From: JALORV01 sp963769745
GTDB taxonomy: Bacteria > Pseudomonadota > Gammaproteobacteria > Burkholderiales > Burkholderiaceae_F
Reading direction: 5' to 3'
DNA length: 64,000 bases
NCBI GenBank assembly: GCA_963769745.1
Contig: CAVYNB010000009.1
Span: 62,001-126,000, forward strand
This document shows positions 1-8,667 of the stretch, one piece after another (the stretch's first letter is position 1; every line of letters starts with the position of its first letter). The position numbers and the translations under genes are program-made. Below the pieces are notes generated by a model. It was given only the letters and a program-made list of their open reading frames with translations, was not told the DNA's origin and searched no databases.

Positions 1-1098
1 CATCACCAGGCTGTTGCGATAGGCATGCTCGATGCCGGCTTCCTCGAAGCCGTAGGTGTAGTGATTCAGCGTGAGCGACAGGTTGTAGGGCCAGAACTTG
101 ACCACCGAACCGAACGCCGCCATGCCGACGACCAGCAGCAGCAGCGCGGAGATCAGGACCACGAACACCAGCAGGAGGCCATCGCGCGCCGGCGCCCGGC
201 GCGCCTGGTACGGCACGCTGCGTGCGGTCAGCAGCGCCTGCTGGCGGCGCTGCATCAGGTTGTCGATGACAAAGGCCGCGACGGCCGGCAGCAGCAGCAC
301 CAGCCCGACGACCGCTCCCATCGAAAAGTTCTGCTGGCCGATCACCTGCTTGTAGATATCGACGGCGAGCACGCTGGTGTTGCCGCCAATCACCTTGGGC
401 ACGCCGAACTCCGACACCGCCATCGTGAACACGACCATGCAGGCGGACACGAGTCCGTACTTCGCCCCCGGTAGCGTGATCGTGAAGAACTTGCGGCGCT
501 CGTTGGTCCCGAGCGAATCGGCCGCCTCGTACAGACGCGCGTCCGAGAGCGCCAGCGCGGCCATCAGGATCATCACCGCGTGCGGGAACGACGCGAAGGT
601 CATCGCCAGCACCATGCCGGGCATGCCGTAGATCGACTTCAGCCCGACCCACTCGAGCATGAACTTGAACGCGCCCTGGTTGCCGAAGAGATAGATGAAC
701 GAGATCGCAGCGAGCAGTGACGGCGCAAGGATCGGGATCATCGCGATGTTGCGCCACAGACCCTTGCCGGGAATGCAGCTGCGCTGGATCGCATAGGCAA
801 ACAGGAACGCCACCGGCACCGTGACCGCCGTGGTCAGCAGCGCGAACACGAGCGTATTGAGCGTCGATTGCGCCAGCGCCGGCGACTGAACGTACTGGAT
901 GAAGTTCGCCAGGCCGACGAACCCGCCATCGCGTCCCTCGACCGCACGCACGAGGATCATCGCCAGCGGTACGGTGAGAAAGACAAAGAGCGCGACCGCC
1001 AGCAGCACCAGGCCACCACGCGCGGCCAGCGCCTCGCCCGCGAGTGCCGCGCGCGATGGCGCGCGACTCACGTCCATGTCGGCAGGAATGGCGCTCAC
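1..1098 (-). CDS. phnU: 2-aminoethylphosphonate-type ABC transporter permease, 3' end beyond window
   Basis: Inner-membrane permease of a phosphonate importer. 366 codons lie in the window and no stop is reached, so the C-terminus is outside. I see hydrophobic segments near residues 29-50, 80-104, 117-138 and 160-182, then a classic EAA loop at about 191-210 (EAAD...G...LP), which contacts the ATPase. A second set of hydrophobic segments starts after residue 300, which suggests the long two-domain permease of the 2-AEP family. The start is GTG at 1098, with an in-frame ATG at 1077 as alternative; it follows the ATPase stop by 9 bases. Assignment to 2-AEP rather than iron or polyamine rests on the phnA-phnY neighbours and is partly inference. 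Confidence 0.85.
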   Translation of the reverse strand, partial: MSAIPADMDVSRAPSRAALAGEALAARGGLVLLAVALFVFLTVPLAMILVRAVEGRDGGFVGLANFIQYVQSPALAQSTLNTLVFALLTTAVTVPVAFLFAYAIQRSCIPGKGLWRNIAMIPILAPSLLAAISFIYLFGNQGAFKFMLEWVGLKSIYGMPGMVLAMTFASFPHAVMILMAALALSDARLYEAADSLGTNERRKFFTITLPGAKYGLVSACMVVFTMAVSEFGVPKVIGGNTSVLAVDIYKQVIGQQNFSMGAVVGLVLLLPAVAAFVIDNLMQRRQQALLTARSVPYQARRAPARDGLLLVFVVLISALLLLVVGMAAFGSVVKFWPYNLSLTLNHYTYGFEEAGIEHAYRNSLVM

Positions 1099-1107
1099 CG
1101 GGTGTCC

Positions 1108-2205
1108 TCAGCCGGCAGCGACGGCATCCGCGAAGACGCGCACACGATCGACGCGCAATGCGATCTCGACTTCGCCGCCCTCACGCACGGCGAGATCGTG
1201 CAGCTGATTGAGCGAGTACGAGATCAGCATCGGCTGGCCAAGCGCTTCGCAGCGCAGTTCGGCCAGGCAGAACGTGCCGAGATAGTCGATGCGTGCGATC
1301 CGGCCCCGCAGGCGGTTCGGCAGCGAGGCAATGTCGCCCTCGACGTGCCGGTCCTCGGGCCGGACATAGATCCGCACGCTGCGGCCGACCGGATGCTCAT
1401 CCGCCGGCAATGCCAGTTCGGCCGAACCCACGCGATAGCGCCCCGCGCCGAGCGCAATCCCCTTGAGGACGTTGGCCTTGCCGAGGAAGTCGGCCACAAA
1501 CGGCGTCGCCGGACGTTCGTAGACATCGCTGGGGGAACCCACCTGCTCGATGTTGCCCTGATTCATCACGACGACGCGATCGGCCATCGACAGCGCCTCT
1601 TCCTGGTCGTGCGTGACCATGATGGTGGTCACACGAAGCCGGCGCTGCAGTTGCCGGATCTCGCCGCGCAACCGCTCGCGCACCTTGGCATCGAGCGCCG
1701 ACAAGGGTTCATCCAGCAGCAGCAGACTGGGCGACGTGGCCAGTGCCCGCGCGAGCGCGACGCGCTGCTGCTGGCCACCGGACATCTGGCTCGGATACTT
1801 TGCTCCGGCATCCGAAAGACCGACGAGGGTCAGCAGTTCCTGCACGCGCGCCGCGATTTCTTCGCGTCCCTTGCGCCGGTTGACCAGTCCATAGGAAACG
1901 TTCTGCGCGATCGAGAGATTGGGGAACAACGCGTACGACTGGAACACGATGCCGTAGTCGCGCGCCGCCGGCGGTGCGAAGGAAACATCGCGTCCATTTT
2001 GCAGGATGCGGCCGCGGGTCTGCCGTTCGAGCCCGGCGATGATCCGCAGCAGCGTGGTCTTGCCGCAGCCCGAGGGCCCGAGGAAGCACACCAGTTCGCC
2101 CTGCGGAACGACGAGGTCGATCGACTTGAGCGCAACAAAGTCCCCGAAGGCCTTGTGCACGCCCTCGACCCGCAGGGCTTCAGCCGGCGCCGGTTCGGTG
2201 CTCAT
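1108..2205 (-). CDS. phnT: 2-aminoethylphosphonate-type ABC transporter ATP-binding protein
   Basis: Cytoplasmic ATPase that drives phosphonate import; 365 aa, normal for this subfamily. Walker A is GPSGCGKTT at residues 43-51, followed by the signature MSGGQQQR, Walker B with LLLLDEPLSALD, and the switch histidine in VTHDQEEALSMADR. The C-terminal third is a TOBE-type domain, as in the PotA/FbpC/PhnT group. Sequence alone would also fit iron or polyamine transport; the neighbouring phnA and phnY genes favour a phosphonate. An intrinsic terminator lies between the binding-protein gene upstream and this gene, so this gene is probably expressed at a lower level than the binding protein. Confidence 0.88.
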   Translation of the reverse strand: MSTEPAPAEALRVEGVHKAFGDFVALKSIDLVVPQGELVCFLGPSGCGKTTLLRIIAGLERQTRGRILQNGRDVSFAPPAARDYGIVFQSYALFPNLSIAQNVSYGLVNRRKGREEIAARVQELLTLVGLSDAGAKYPSQMSGGQQQRVALARALATSPSLLLLDEPLSALDAKVRERLRGEIRQLQRRLRVTTIMVTHDQEEALSMADRVVVMNQGNIEQVGSPSDVYERPATPFVADFLGKANVLKGIALGAGRYRVGSAELALPADEHPVGRSVRIYVRPEDRHVEGDIASLPNRLRGRIARIDYLGTFCLAELRCEALGQPMLISYSLNQLHDLAVREGGEVEIALRVDRVRVFADAVAAG

Positions 2206-2215
2206 TCAGCTTCGC

Positions 2216-2259
2216 AAAAAAGAGCGCCGGGCTGAACGGCCATCTGCGTTCAACCCGGC
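2216..2259 (-). terminator. intrinsic terminator between phnS and phnT
   Basis: On the minus strand a 13-bp stem (arms 2247-2259 and 2226-2238, one G-U pair, 8-base loop) is followed by GCTC and then six T (2221-2216). It sits just after the binding-protein stop (2295) and just before the ATPase start (2205). Partial read-through would give much binding protein and little ABC subunit, as is known for many binding-protein operons. Confidence 0.75.
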
Positions 2260-2294
2260 GAGCTGTTCGGGCGGCAGAGCCAGCCCGAATGACG

Positions 2295-3323
2295 TCACTT
2301 CGGCGCGGCCTTCGACTCGTAGCGCTTGCTCCACTCGGCCAGAATCTTGTCGCGATTGGCGGCAGCCCAGGCGAAATCGTTCTTCACCAGGAGGCTCGCA
2401 TAGTTGGCAGGGACGTTCGGCAAGGGCTTGTTGAGCGCCGGCACGGCGACGATGGCGAAGTTGTTCGCGTACAGGCCCATCGCCTCATCCGTGACCGACC
2501 AGTCCATCAGCTTCTTTGCGGCGTCGAGGTTCTTCGTGCCCTTGACGATGCCGCTCGCCTCCAGATCCCAGCCCAGGCCTTCCTTCGGGAACACGAGTTC
2601 GATCGGTGCGCCGCGCGCCTTCTCGCGGTTGGCGCGGTACTCGAACGAAATGCCGACGGTGTACTCGCCCGCCGCGGCGGCCGCGCACGGACGCGATCCC
2701 GAGTGCATGTACTGCGCGATGTTTTCGTGCAGGCCGTCCATGAACGCCCAGCCTTCCTTGTCGCCCCACAACTGCAGCCAGGCGCTGACATCGAAGAAGC
2801 CGGTGCCTGACGACGCCGGATGCGGCATCACGATCTGGCCTTTGTAGACGGGCTTGGTCAGGTCCTTCCAGCTTTCGGGCTTCGGGATGTTGCGCTTGGC
2901 CGCCTCGGCCGTGTTGAAGCAGATCGTCGCGCCCCACACGTCCATGCCGACCCAGGCCGGAGGATTCTTCGGATCGCGGTACTGCGCCGCGATCCGGTTC
3001 AGGCCTGCCGGTGCGTAGGGAGTCAGCATGCCTTCCTTGTCGAAGATCGCCATGCTGGTCGCGGCCACGCCCATGATCACGTCGGCCTTGGGATTGGCTT
3101 TTTCAGCCAGCAGCTTGGCGGTGATGATGCCGGTCGAGTCGCGCACCCAGACGATCTCGATCGTCGGGTTGGCCTTCTCGAACGCAGCCTGATACGCCTT
3201 GAGCTGGTCGGTTTCGAGCGCGGTGTAGACCGTGAGCTGGGTCTTCTGCGCATTGACACCGAACGCAGCGGCCGCCAGGGCAGCGGCGGCGACCGCCTTG
3301 CCGGCGATGGTTAGCAGTTTCAT
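2295..3323 (-). CDS. phnS: 2-aminoethylphosphonate-type ABC transporter periplasmic binding protein
   Basis: Periplasmic solute-binding protein of 342 aa, family 1 extracellular type (iron/thiamine/phosphonate fold). A signal peptide is plain: MKLLTIAGKAVAAAALAAAA, then cleavage around GVNAQ-K. The mature protein opens with LTVYTALETDQLKAYQAAFE, usual for this fold. I chose ATG 3323 because it has a strong ribosome site (AAGGAGG) 6 bases upstream and begins the signal peptide; the frame is open back to 3371 but that would bury the signal. It heads the minus-strand transport operon and is divergent from the regulator and catabolic genes. The ligand is inferred from context. Confidence 0.88.
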   Translation of the reverse strand: MKLLTIAGKAVAAAALAAAAFGVNAQKTQLTVYTALETDQLKAYQAAFEKANPTIEIVWVRDSTGIITAKLLAEKANPKADVIMGVAATSMAIFDKEGMLTPYAPAGLNRIAAQYRDPKNPPAWVGMDVWGATICFNTAEAAKRNIPKPESWKDLTKPVYKGQIVMPHPASSGTGFFDVSAWLQLWGDKEGWAFMDGLHENIAQYMHSGSRPCAAAAAGEYTVGISFEYRANREKARGAPIELVFPKEGLGWDLEASGIVKGTKNLDAAKKLMDWSVTDEAMGLYANNFAIVAVPALNKPLPNVPANYASLLVKNDFAWAAANRDKILAEWSKRYESKAAPK

Positions 3324-3514
3324 CGACTCCTCCTTAGAGCCCCGTACGGTGAAATCTTGGCGGTTCGTCACAGGACGGAAACGAACAGCCGGCGAGATTA
3401 GCGTTCCTGCTTGACGCTTCGGTGACGGTTCTGCGCCCGCCTGCGAAACAACCCCGATCGAGTCGAGGGCAGTCTACGCAGCCGGAAAATTCGGTGTCAA
3501 TTGTTTTTTGCAGA

Positions 3515-3524
3515 TTGTTTACAG
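3515..3524. promoter_or_regulatory. candidate GntR operator in the divergent phosphonate promoter region
   Basis: TTGTTTACAG contains the inverted repeat TGT-TT-ACA, a shape common for GntR/FadR-type regulators. It lies 21 bases upstream of the regulator start in the region shared with the divergent phnS gene. A second looser repeat, TACA-N6-TGTA, overlaps it at 3520-3533. This is pattern recognition only. Confidence 0.3.
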
Positions 3525-3544
3525 TTTGGTGTAGGCTGACGCCC

Positions 3545-4273
3545 ATGGCCTCATCCACCGCCTCCAACGTCGTTCCGCACCCGACCATTGCCCTGCTGCG
3601 CGCGAACTCGCTCGCGAGCGCCGCGCAGGAGGAGATCGAACGCCTGATCCTGGACGGTTCGATCGCACCGGGAGCCAAGCTCACCGAGGCGTGGCTGTCA
3701 GAACGCCTCGGCGTCTCGCGCGGCCCGATTCGCGAGGCATTCCGCATGCTCGAAGAAGCCGGACTCGTGCGCCAGGAAAAGAATCGTGGCGTGTTCGTGC
3801 GCGACATTCCGCACGACGAAGCCGCAGAAATCTACGACCTGCGTGCCGTGATGGATGAACTGGTCGGCCGGCGGCTCGCCGCGTCGGTAACGGCAGTACA
3901 GATGAAGGCGCTGCGGACAATCGTCGAGCGCATGGAGCAGGCGGTCCGCGCGGACGACCGCGACGCGTATCACCTGTTGAACCTGCAGTTTCACGACCGC
4001 CTGGTCGAGTTTGCGGGCAATCGGAAACTGGCGACGATCTACAGCAAGCTGGTCAAGGAACTGGCGCTTTACCGGCGGCGCAACCTGGTCGACCGCACGG
4101 TCCTGCCGCAATCGGCCGCCGAGCACCGCGCCATCGTGAAGGCCATCGCCTCCGGAGATGCCGATCAGGCGGGTCATGCGATGTTTGACCACGTCATGGA
4201 AAGCAAACAGCGCGCGCTCAACAGCACCGGACTCGCCACGCCGGCACGCGCGCGGGCGGGACGAAGGGGATGA
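3545..4273 (+). CDS. GntR-family (FadR subfamily) transcriptional regulator
   Basis: Likely local regulator of the phosphonate genes, 242 aa. The N-terminal winged helix reads SAAQEEIERLILDGSIAPGAKLTEAWLSERLGVSRGPIREAFRMLEEAGLV, a textbook GntR DNA-binding domain at about residues 19-80. The rest is an FCD ligand-binding domain, with the metal-site histidines in NLQFHDRLV and AAEHRAIV. I chose ATG 3545 over an upstream in-frame start at 3422 because the upstream extension is promoter-like and AT-richer. Its stop overlaps the phnA start by four bases (ATGA), so the two are translationally coupled. The effector is unknown; a phosphonate or phosphonoacetaldehyde is plausible. Confidence 0.85.
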   Translation: MASSTASNVVPHPTIALLRANSLASAAQEEIERLILDGSIAPGAKLTEAWLSERLGVSRGPIREAFRMLEEAGLVRQEKNRGVFVRDIPHDEAAEIYDLRAVMDELVGRRLAASVTAVQMKALRTIVERMEQAVRADDRDAYHLLNLQFHDRLVEFAGNRKLATIYSKLVKELALYRRRNLVDRTVLPQSAAEHRAIVKAIASGDADQAGHAMFDHVMESKQRALNSTGLATPARARAGRRG

Positions 4274-5490
4274 ACAGCATGTTCGAGGTCAACGGCCGGC
4301 GCTATGCGATGCCGAAGAACCCCACCGTCATCATCTGCGTCGACGGCTGCGAACCGGACTACATCGCGCAGGCCGTTGCCGTCGGCCAGATGCCGTTCAT
4401 GAAGCGCGTGCTGGCCGAAGGCACTGCCCTGATCGGCGACTGCGTAGTGCCGAGCTTCACCAATCCGAACAACCTGTCCATCGTGACCGGCGCTCCGCCG
4501 TCGGTGCATGGCATCTGCGGCAATTACCTGTTCGATACCGCGACCGGCGCCGAAGTCATGATGAACGATCCGAAGTGGCTGCGTGCGCCCAGCATCCTCG
4601 CCGGACTGGCCGACCGCGGTGCGAGCGTGGCCGTCGTTACGGCCAAGGACAAGCTCAGAAAGCTGTTGGGCCACGGCATGAAGGGAATCTGCTTCTCTTC
4701 CGAGAAGTCGGACCAGGTCAGCGAACAGGAAAACGGCATCGACGAAGTCCTGCCGCTGGTCGGCATGGCCGTCCCTGACGTTTACAGCGCCGAGTTGTCC
4801 GAGTTCGTCTTCGCCGCCGGCGTGCGGCTGCTCGAGACCCGCAAGCCCGACGTGATGTATCTCTCGACCACCGACTACGTGCAGCACAAGCACGCGCCCG
4901 GCGATCCGGACGCCAACCGCTTCTACGCGATGATGGACCGGTACCTGGCCCGACTGGATGCGCTCGGTGCGGTGGTCGGCGTGACCGCGGACCACGGCAT
5001 GAACGCCAAGACGAGGCTGGACGCGAGCCCGAACGTGATCTTCCTGCAGGACCTGCTCGACGAATGGCTCGGGCGTGAGCGCGCACGAGTGATCCTGCCG
5101 ATCACGGACCCCTATGTTGTCCACCACGGAGCGCTGGGCTCGTTTGCGACCGTTTACCTTCCGGAAGACGTGATCGACGATGTCGCGTCGAGGCTGAGAA
5201 GCCTGATCGGCATCGAGGTCGTGCTGACCCGGACCGAGGCCGCAGCGCGCTTCGAACTGCCGGCCGACCGCATCGGCGACCTGGTCGTTGTCTCCGAACG
5301 CAGCGTCGTCCTGGGGACCGGCAAAGCCAGACACGACCTGTCGCAGCTCGAATTGCCGTTGCGCTCGCACGGGGGCATCTCCGAGCAGCGCGTTCCGATC
5401 ATCCTGAACCGGCGCATTGCCGGCCTCGATTCGAACCGTCGCTGGCGCAACTTCGACGTTTTCGACCTCGCGCTCAACCACGCCCAGTAG
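4270..5490 (+). CDS. phnA: phosphonoacetate hydrolase
   Basis: Hydrolyses phosphonoacetate to acetate and phosphate in the cytoplasm; alkaline-phosphatase superfamily, two zinc ions. The 406-aa protein shows the metal and nucleophile set in order: D25 (CVDGCEPD), T64 nucleophile (PSFTNPNN), D202 and H206 (TTDYVQH), D241-H242 (TADHG) and H368 (RSHGG). All are intact. ATG 4270 overlaps the regulator stop (ATGA); a second Met at 4279 is possible. It is followed 2 bases later by phnY, which makes its substrate, so the two steps are coupled: phosphonoacetaldehyde to phosphonoacetate to acetate plus Pi. The aminotransferase phnW expected at the head of the pathway is not in the window. Confidence 0.95.
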   Translation: MNSMFEVNGRRYAMPKNPTVIICVDGCEPDYIAQAVAVGQMPFMKRVLAEGTALIGDCVVPSFTNPNNLSIVTGAPPSVHGICGNYLFDTATGAEVMMNDPKWLRAPSILAGLADRGASVAVVTAKDKLRKLLGHGMKGICFSSEKSDQVSEQENGIDEVLPLVGMAVPDVYSAELSEFVFAAGVRLLETRKPDVMYLSTTDYVQHKHAPGDPDANRFYAMMDRYLARLDALGAVVGVTADHGMNAKTRLDASPNVIFLQDLLDEWLGRERARVILPITDPYVVHHGALGSFATVYLPEDVIDDVASRLRSLIGIEVVLTRTEAAARFELPADRIGDLVVVSERSVVLGTGKARHDLSQLELPLRSHGGISEQRVPIILNRRIAGLDSNRRWRNFDVFDLALNHAQ

Positions 5491-5492
5491 CG

Positions 5493-6932
5493 ATGAACGC
5501 ACCGACTATCCCGCTGCGCCACGAGTCGCTGAGAATCGCCGGCGAACGCGTGCCCACCGAACGCAGCTTCGAAGTGCGCTATCCGTACACGGGCGAGGTC
5601 GTCGCCACGGTGCCGAAGGCGACCGTCGACGATGTGCGTCGCGCGATCGCAAGCGCGCGCGCGTACCGGGCCCGGCTGACGCGCTACGAGCGCTACCGCA
5701 TCCTGATGCGCGCCGGCGAGCTGATCGCTGCGCGCCGCGACGAGATCGCGCGCACGATCACGCTCGAATCCGGCCTGTGCCTGAAGGACACGCTGTACGA
5801 AGTCGGCCGCGCCAGCGACGTGCTGCTCTTCGCGGCGAACCAGGCGCTGGTCGACGATGGCCAGGTCTTTTCCTGCGACCTGACGCCGCATGGACGATCC
5901 CGCAAGGTCTACACCCTGCGCGAGCCGTTGCAGGGAGTGATCACCGCGATCACGCCTTTCAATCACCCGCTGAATCAGGTGATCCACAAGGTCGCGCCGG
6001 CGGTGGCGACCAACAACCGCGTGGTGCTCAAACCCAGCGAAAAGACGCCGCTGGCCGCCTACGTGCTGGCCGACATCCTCTACGAAGCCGGACTGCCGCC
6101 GCCGATGCTGTCGGTGGTGACCGGCGATCCGCGCGAGATCGCCGACGAACTGCTGACCCATCCGGATGTCGACCTCGTGACCTTTACCGGCGGCGTGGCC
6201 GTCGGCAAGGCCATCGCCGGCCGGGCGGTCTACAAGCGCCAGGTGCTGGAACTCGGCGGCAACGATCCGATCATCGTGATGGACGACGCCGACATCGAGG
6301 AAGCGGCCACCCTGGCCGCAAGCGGTTCGTACAAGAATTCCGGCCAGCGCTGCACAGCGGTCAAGCGGATGCTGGTCCACGTGGCGGTCGCCGACGACTT
6401 CGTCGAACGCCTGGTTGCGAAGTCGAAGGCCGTGAAGTGTGGTGACCCGCTCGATCCGGCGACCGACATGGGTACCGTGATCGACGAGCCGGCCGCGGCC
6501 GAGTTTGAACGTCGCGTCAACGACGCAGCGGACGCCGGCGCCCGGCTGCTGCTCGGCAACGAGCGACGCGGAGCGCTGTACGCCCCGACTGTGCTCGACC
6601 ATGTCCAGCCATCGATGAGGCTGGTGAAGGAAGAAACGTTCGGGCCGGTGTCGCCGGTGATCCGTTTCACTTCGCTCGACGAAGCGATTGCGGTGGCGAA
6701 CTCGACTGCGTACGGCCTGTCGTCGTCGGTGTGCACGAATCGCCTCGACGTCATCACCCGCTGCATCGCCGAGCTGAACGTCGGCACCGTGAATGTGCGC
6801 GAAGTGCCGGGTTACCGGCTGGAACTGACGCCTTTCGGCGGAATCAAGGACTCTGGACTGGGGTACAAGGAAGGCGTACAGGAAGCAATGAAGAGCTTCA
6901 CGAACGTCAAGACCTACTCCCTGCCCTGGTAG
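5493..6932 (+). CDS. phnY: phosphonoacetaldehyde dehydrogenase
   Basis: NAD-dependent aldehyde dehydrogenase that oxidises phosphonoacetaldehyde to phosphonoacetate, the substrate of PhnA next door. 479 aa. ALDH landmarks are present: PFNHPL near residue 155, LKPSEKTP near 180, the general base E253 in LELGGNDP, and the catalytic cysteine C287 in NSGQRCTAVKR. It starts 2 bases after the phnA stop, so it is in the same operon. On sequence alone it is an ALDH of broad type; the specific substrate follows from its pairing with phnA, the known phnWAY arrangement. Confidence 0.92.
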   Translation: MNAPTIPLRHESLRIAGERVPTERSFEVRYPYTGEVVATVPKATVDDVRRAIASARAYRARLTRYERYRILMRAGELIAARRDEIARTITLESGLCLKDTLYEVGRASDVLLFAANQALVDDGQVFSCDLTPHGRSRKVYTLREPLQGVITAITPFNHPLNQVIHKVAPAVATNNRVVLKPSEKTPLAAYVLADILYEAGLPPPMLSVVTGDPREIADELLTHPDVDLVTFTGGVAVGKAIAGRAVYKRQVLELGGNDPIIVMDDADIEEAATLAASGSYKNSGQRCTAVKRMLVHVAVADDFVERLVAKSKAVKCGDPLDPATDMGTVIDEPAAAEFERRVNDAADAGARLLLGNERRGALYAPTVLDHVQPSMRLVKEETFGPVSPVIRFTSLDEAIAVANSTAYGLSSSVCTNRLDVITRCIAELNVGTVNVREVPGYRLELTPFGGIKDSGLGYKEGVQEAMKSFTNVKTYSLPW

Positions 6933-6986
6933 ATCTCAATGTGCTGTAACGCGGCCAACGAGCCGCATCAGAGGTAACGGCCGCAA

Positions 6987-8667
6987 TTGACGACACTACT
7001 GAATCTGCTGGCTGCCATCGCCCTGCTGGTCTGGGGCACGCAGATCGTGCGCACCGGCGTGCTGCGCGTGTATGGCGCCGCGCTGCGTCAGGTGTCTGAG
7101 GCGCAGCATGAATGGGCGCGCGGCCGCGTTTTTTGCCGGGGTCGGCGTCACCGGACTGCTGCAAAGCTCGACCGCCACGTCGCTGCTCACGTCCTCGTTC
7201 GTCTCGCAGGGCCTGCTGACGACATCGGCCGCACTCGCCGTGATGCTCGGTGCCGACGTCGGCACGGCGGCCATGGTGCAGCTCTTCTCCCTCGATCTGT
7301 CGTGGCTCGCGCCACTGGCGATCGTCGTCGGCGTCGTCGTCTATCTTTCGCGCCGCAACGAGCGAGCGGGCCAGATCGGCCGCATTGTCCTGGGCCTCGG
7401 CGTGATGATCCTCGCGCTGCAGCTGGTCACCGCCGCCACGGCGCCACTGGCGCACGGCGCCGGCGTCAAGACACTGTTCGCGCAGATCTCCGGCGACCTG
7501 CTGCTGGACGTGCTCATCGGCGCCGTGTTCGCGGTGATGTGCTACTCGAGCCTGGCCGTGGTCCTGCTGGTGGCGATGCTGGCCGGCTCGAACGTGCTGC
7601 CCGCGCACGTGGCCCTGCCGCTGGTGCTGGGCGCCAATCTCGGCAGCGGCATCCTGGCACTGCTGACCACCTGGCGGTCGGATGCGGTCACGCGCCGCGT
7701 CCCGCTCGGCAATTTCGTGTTCAAGGCCGTCGGCGTGACGCTGGCATTGACCCTGCTGCCCTTCGTGACGCCGTGGCTGAAGCAACTTCAGATCAATCCG
7801 CGCGACCTGGTCGTGGTCTTCCACCTCGCCTTCAACGTGATGCTGGCCCTGACGTTCATCCAGTTCACCGGACGCGTCGCCAAGCTCACCGAACGCTGGC
7901 TGCCGGATGGCCGTGACAAGGAAACCGCGGCGCAGCCGCGTTACCTGGACCCGCTGGCGCTGGCCACGCCACCGCTCGCGCTCGGCAACGCAGCGCGTGA
8001 GGCGATCCGCCTGGCCGACACCGTGCAGGACATGCTGTCCGGCCTGCTGACCGTACTGCGCAACAATGACTCCCAGCTGGCCGAGGTGCTGCGCAAGCGC
8101 GACGACGAGATCGACCGGCTGTACTCCGCCATCAAGCGCTACCTTGCACAGATCAGCCGCGAGGCGCTCGATTCAGGCGAATCGCGGCGCTGGACCGAGA
8201 TCATCCAGTTCACGATCAACATGGAGCATGTCGGCGACATCATCGAGCGCGGACTCCTCGATGTTGCCGAACGCAAGATCCGCCACGGCCTGTCGTTCTC
8301 CGACGCCGGGATCACCGAGATCACCGACCTGCACACGCGGCTGGTGGCCAACCTCCAGCTGAGCGTCGCCGTGTTCCTCAACGGCGACCTGAAATCCGCG
8401 CAGTCGCTGATGTCGGAAAAGGTGGCCTTCCGTGAACTGGAGATGCGCTACGCCAACCAGCACCTGCTGCGACTGTCGGACAACACGCGCCAGTCGATCG
8501 AGACCAGCTCGCTGCACCTCGACCTGCTGGCGGACTTCAAGCGCATCAACTCCCTGTTCTGCTCGGTCGCCTACCCGATCCTCGAATCGGCCGGAGTCCT
8601 GTCCAAGACCCGGCTGCTCGGCGAGCAGCCGGCTCTGTTCCACAGCAACGAAACACGCACCACCTGA
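6987..8667 (+). pseudogene. Na/Pi cotransporter family protein with PhoU-like domain, frameshifted as given
   Basis: NptA/YjbB-like phosphate transporter: N-terminal Na/Pi-cotransport repeats with the hallmark GLLQSSTATS, several membrane segments, and a cytoplasmic PhoU-like helical domain after about residue 330. It starts at TTG 6987 (MTTLLNLLAAIALLVWG, first membrane segment) but the frame is lost: after GCGCTGCGTCAGGTG (ends 7094) one extra T at 7095 shifts it, and the rest runs in the next frame from CTG 7096 to the stop at 8667. Removing that T gives a continuous 559-aa protein. The second-repeat QSS motif is CYSS here. The operon position suggests Pi export when phosphonate breakdown yields excess Pi. 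It abuts the next gene (TGA-ATG). Confidence 0.82.

Noticed and set aside
868..2235. 455-residue plus-strand reading frame antisense to the phosphonate ABC ATPase gene
   Set aside because: It is a compositional shadow of a well-conserved minus-strand gene; the translation is Arg/His/Gln-rich with no motif.
4174..5502. 442-residue minus-strand frame opposite phnA
   Set aside because: phnA has all catalytic residues in order; the antisense product has only His/Val/Arg-rich composition.
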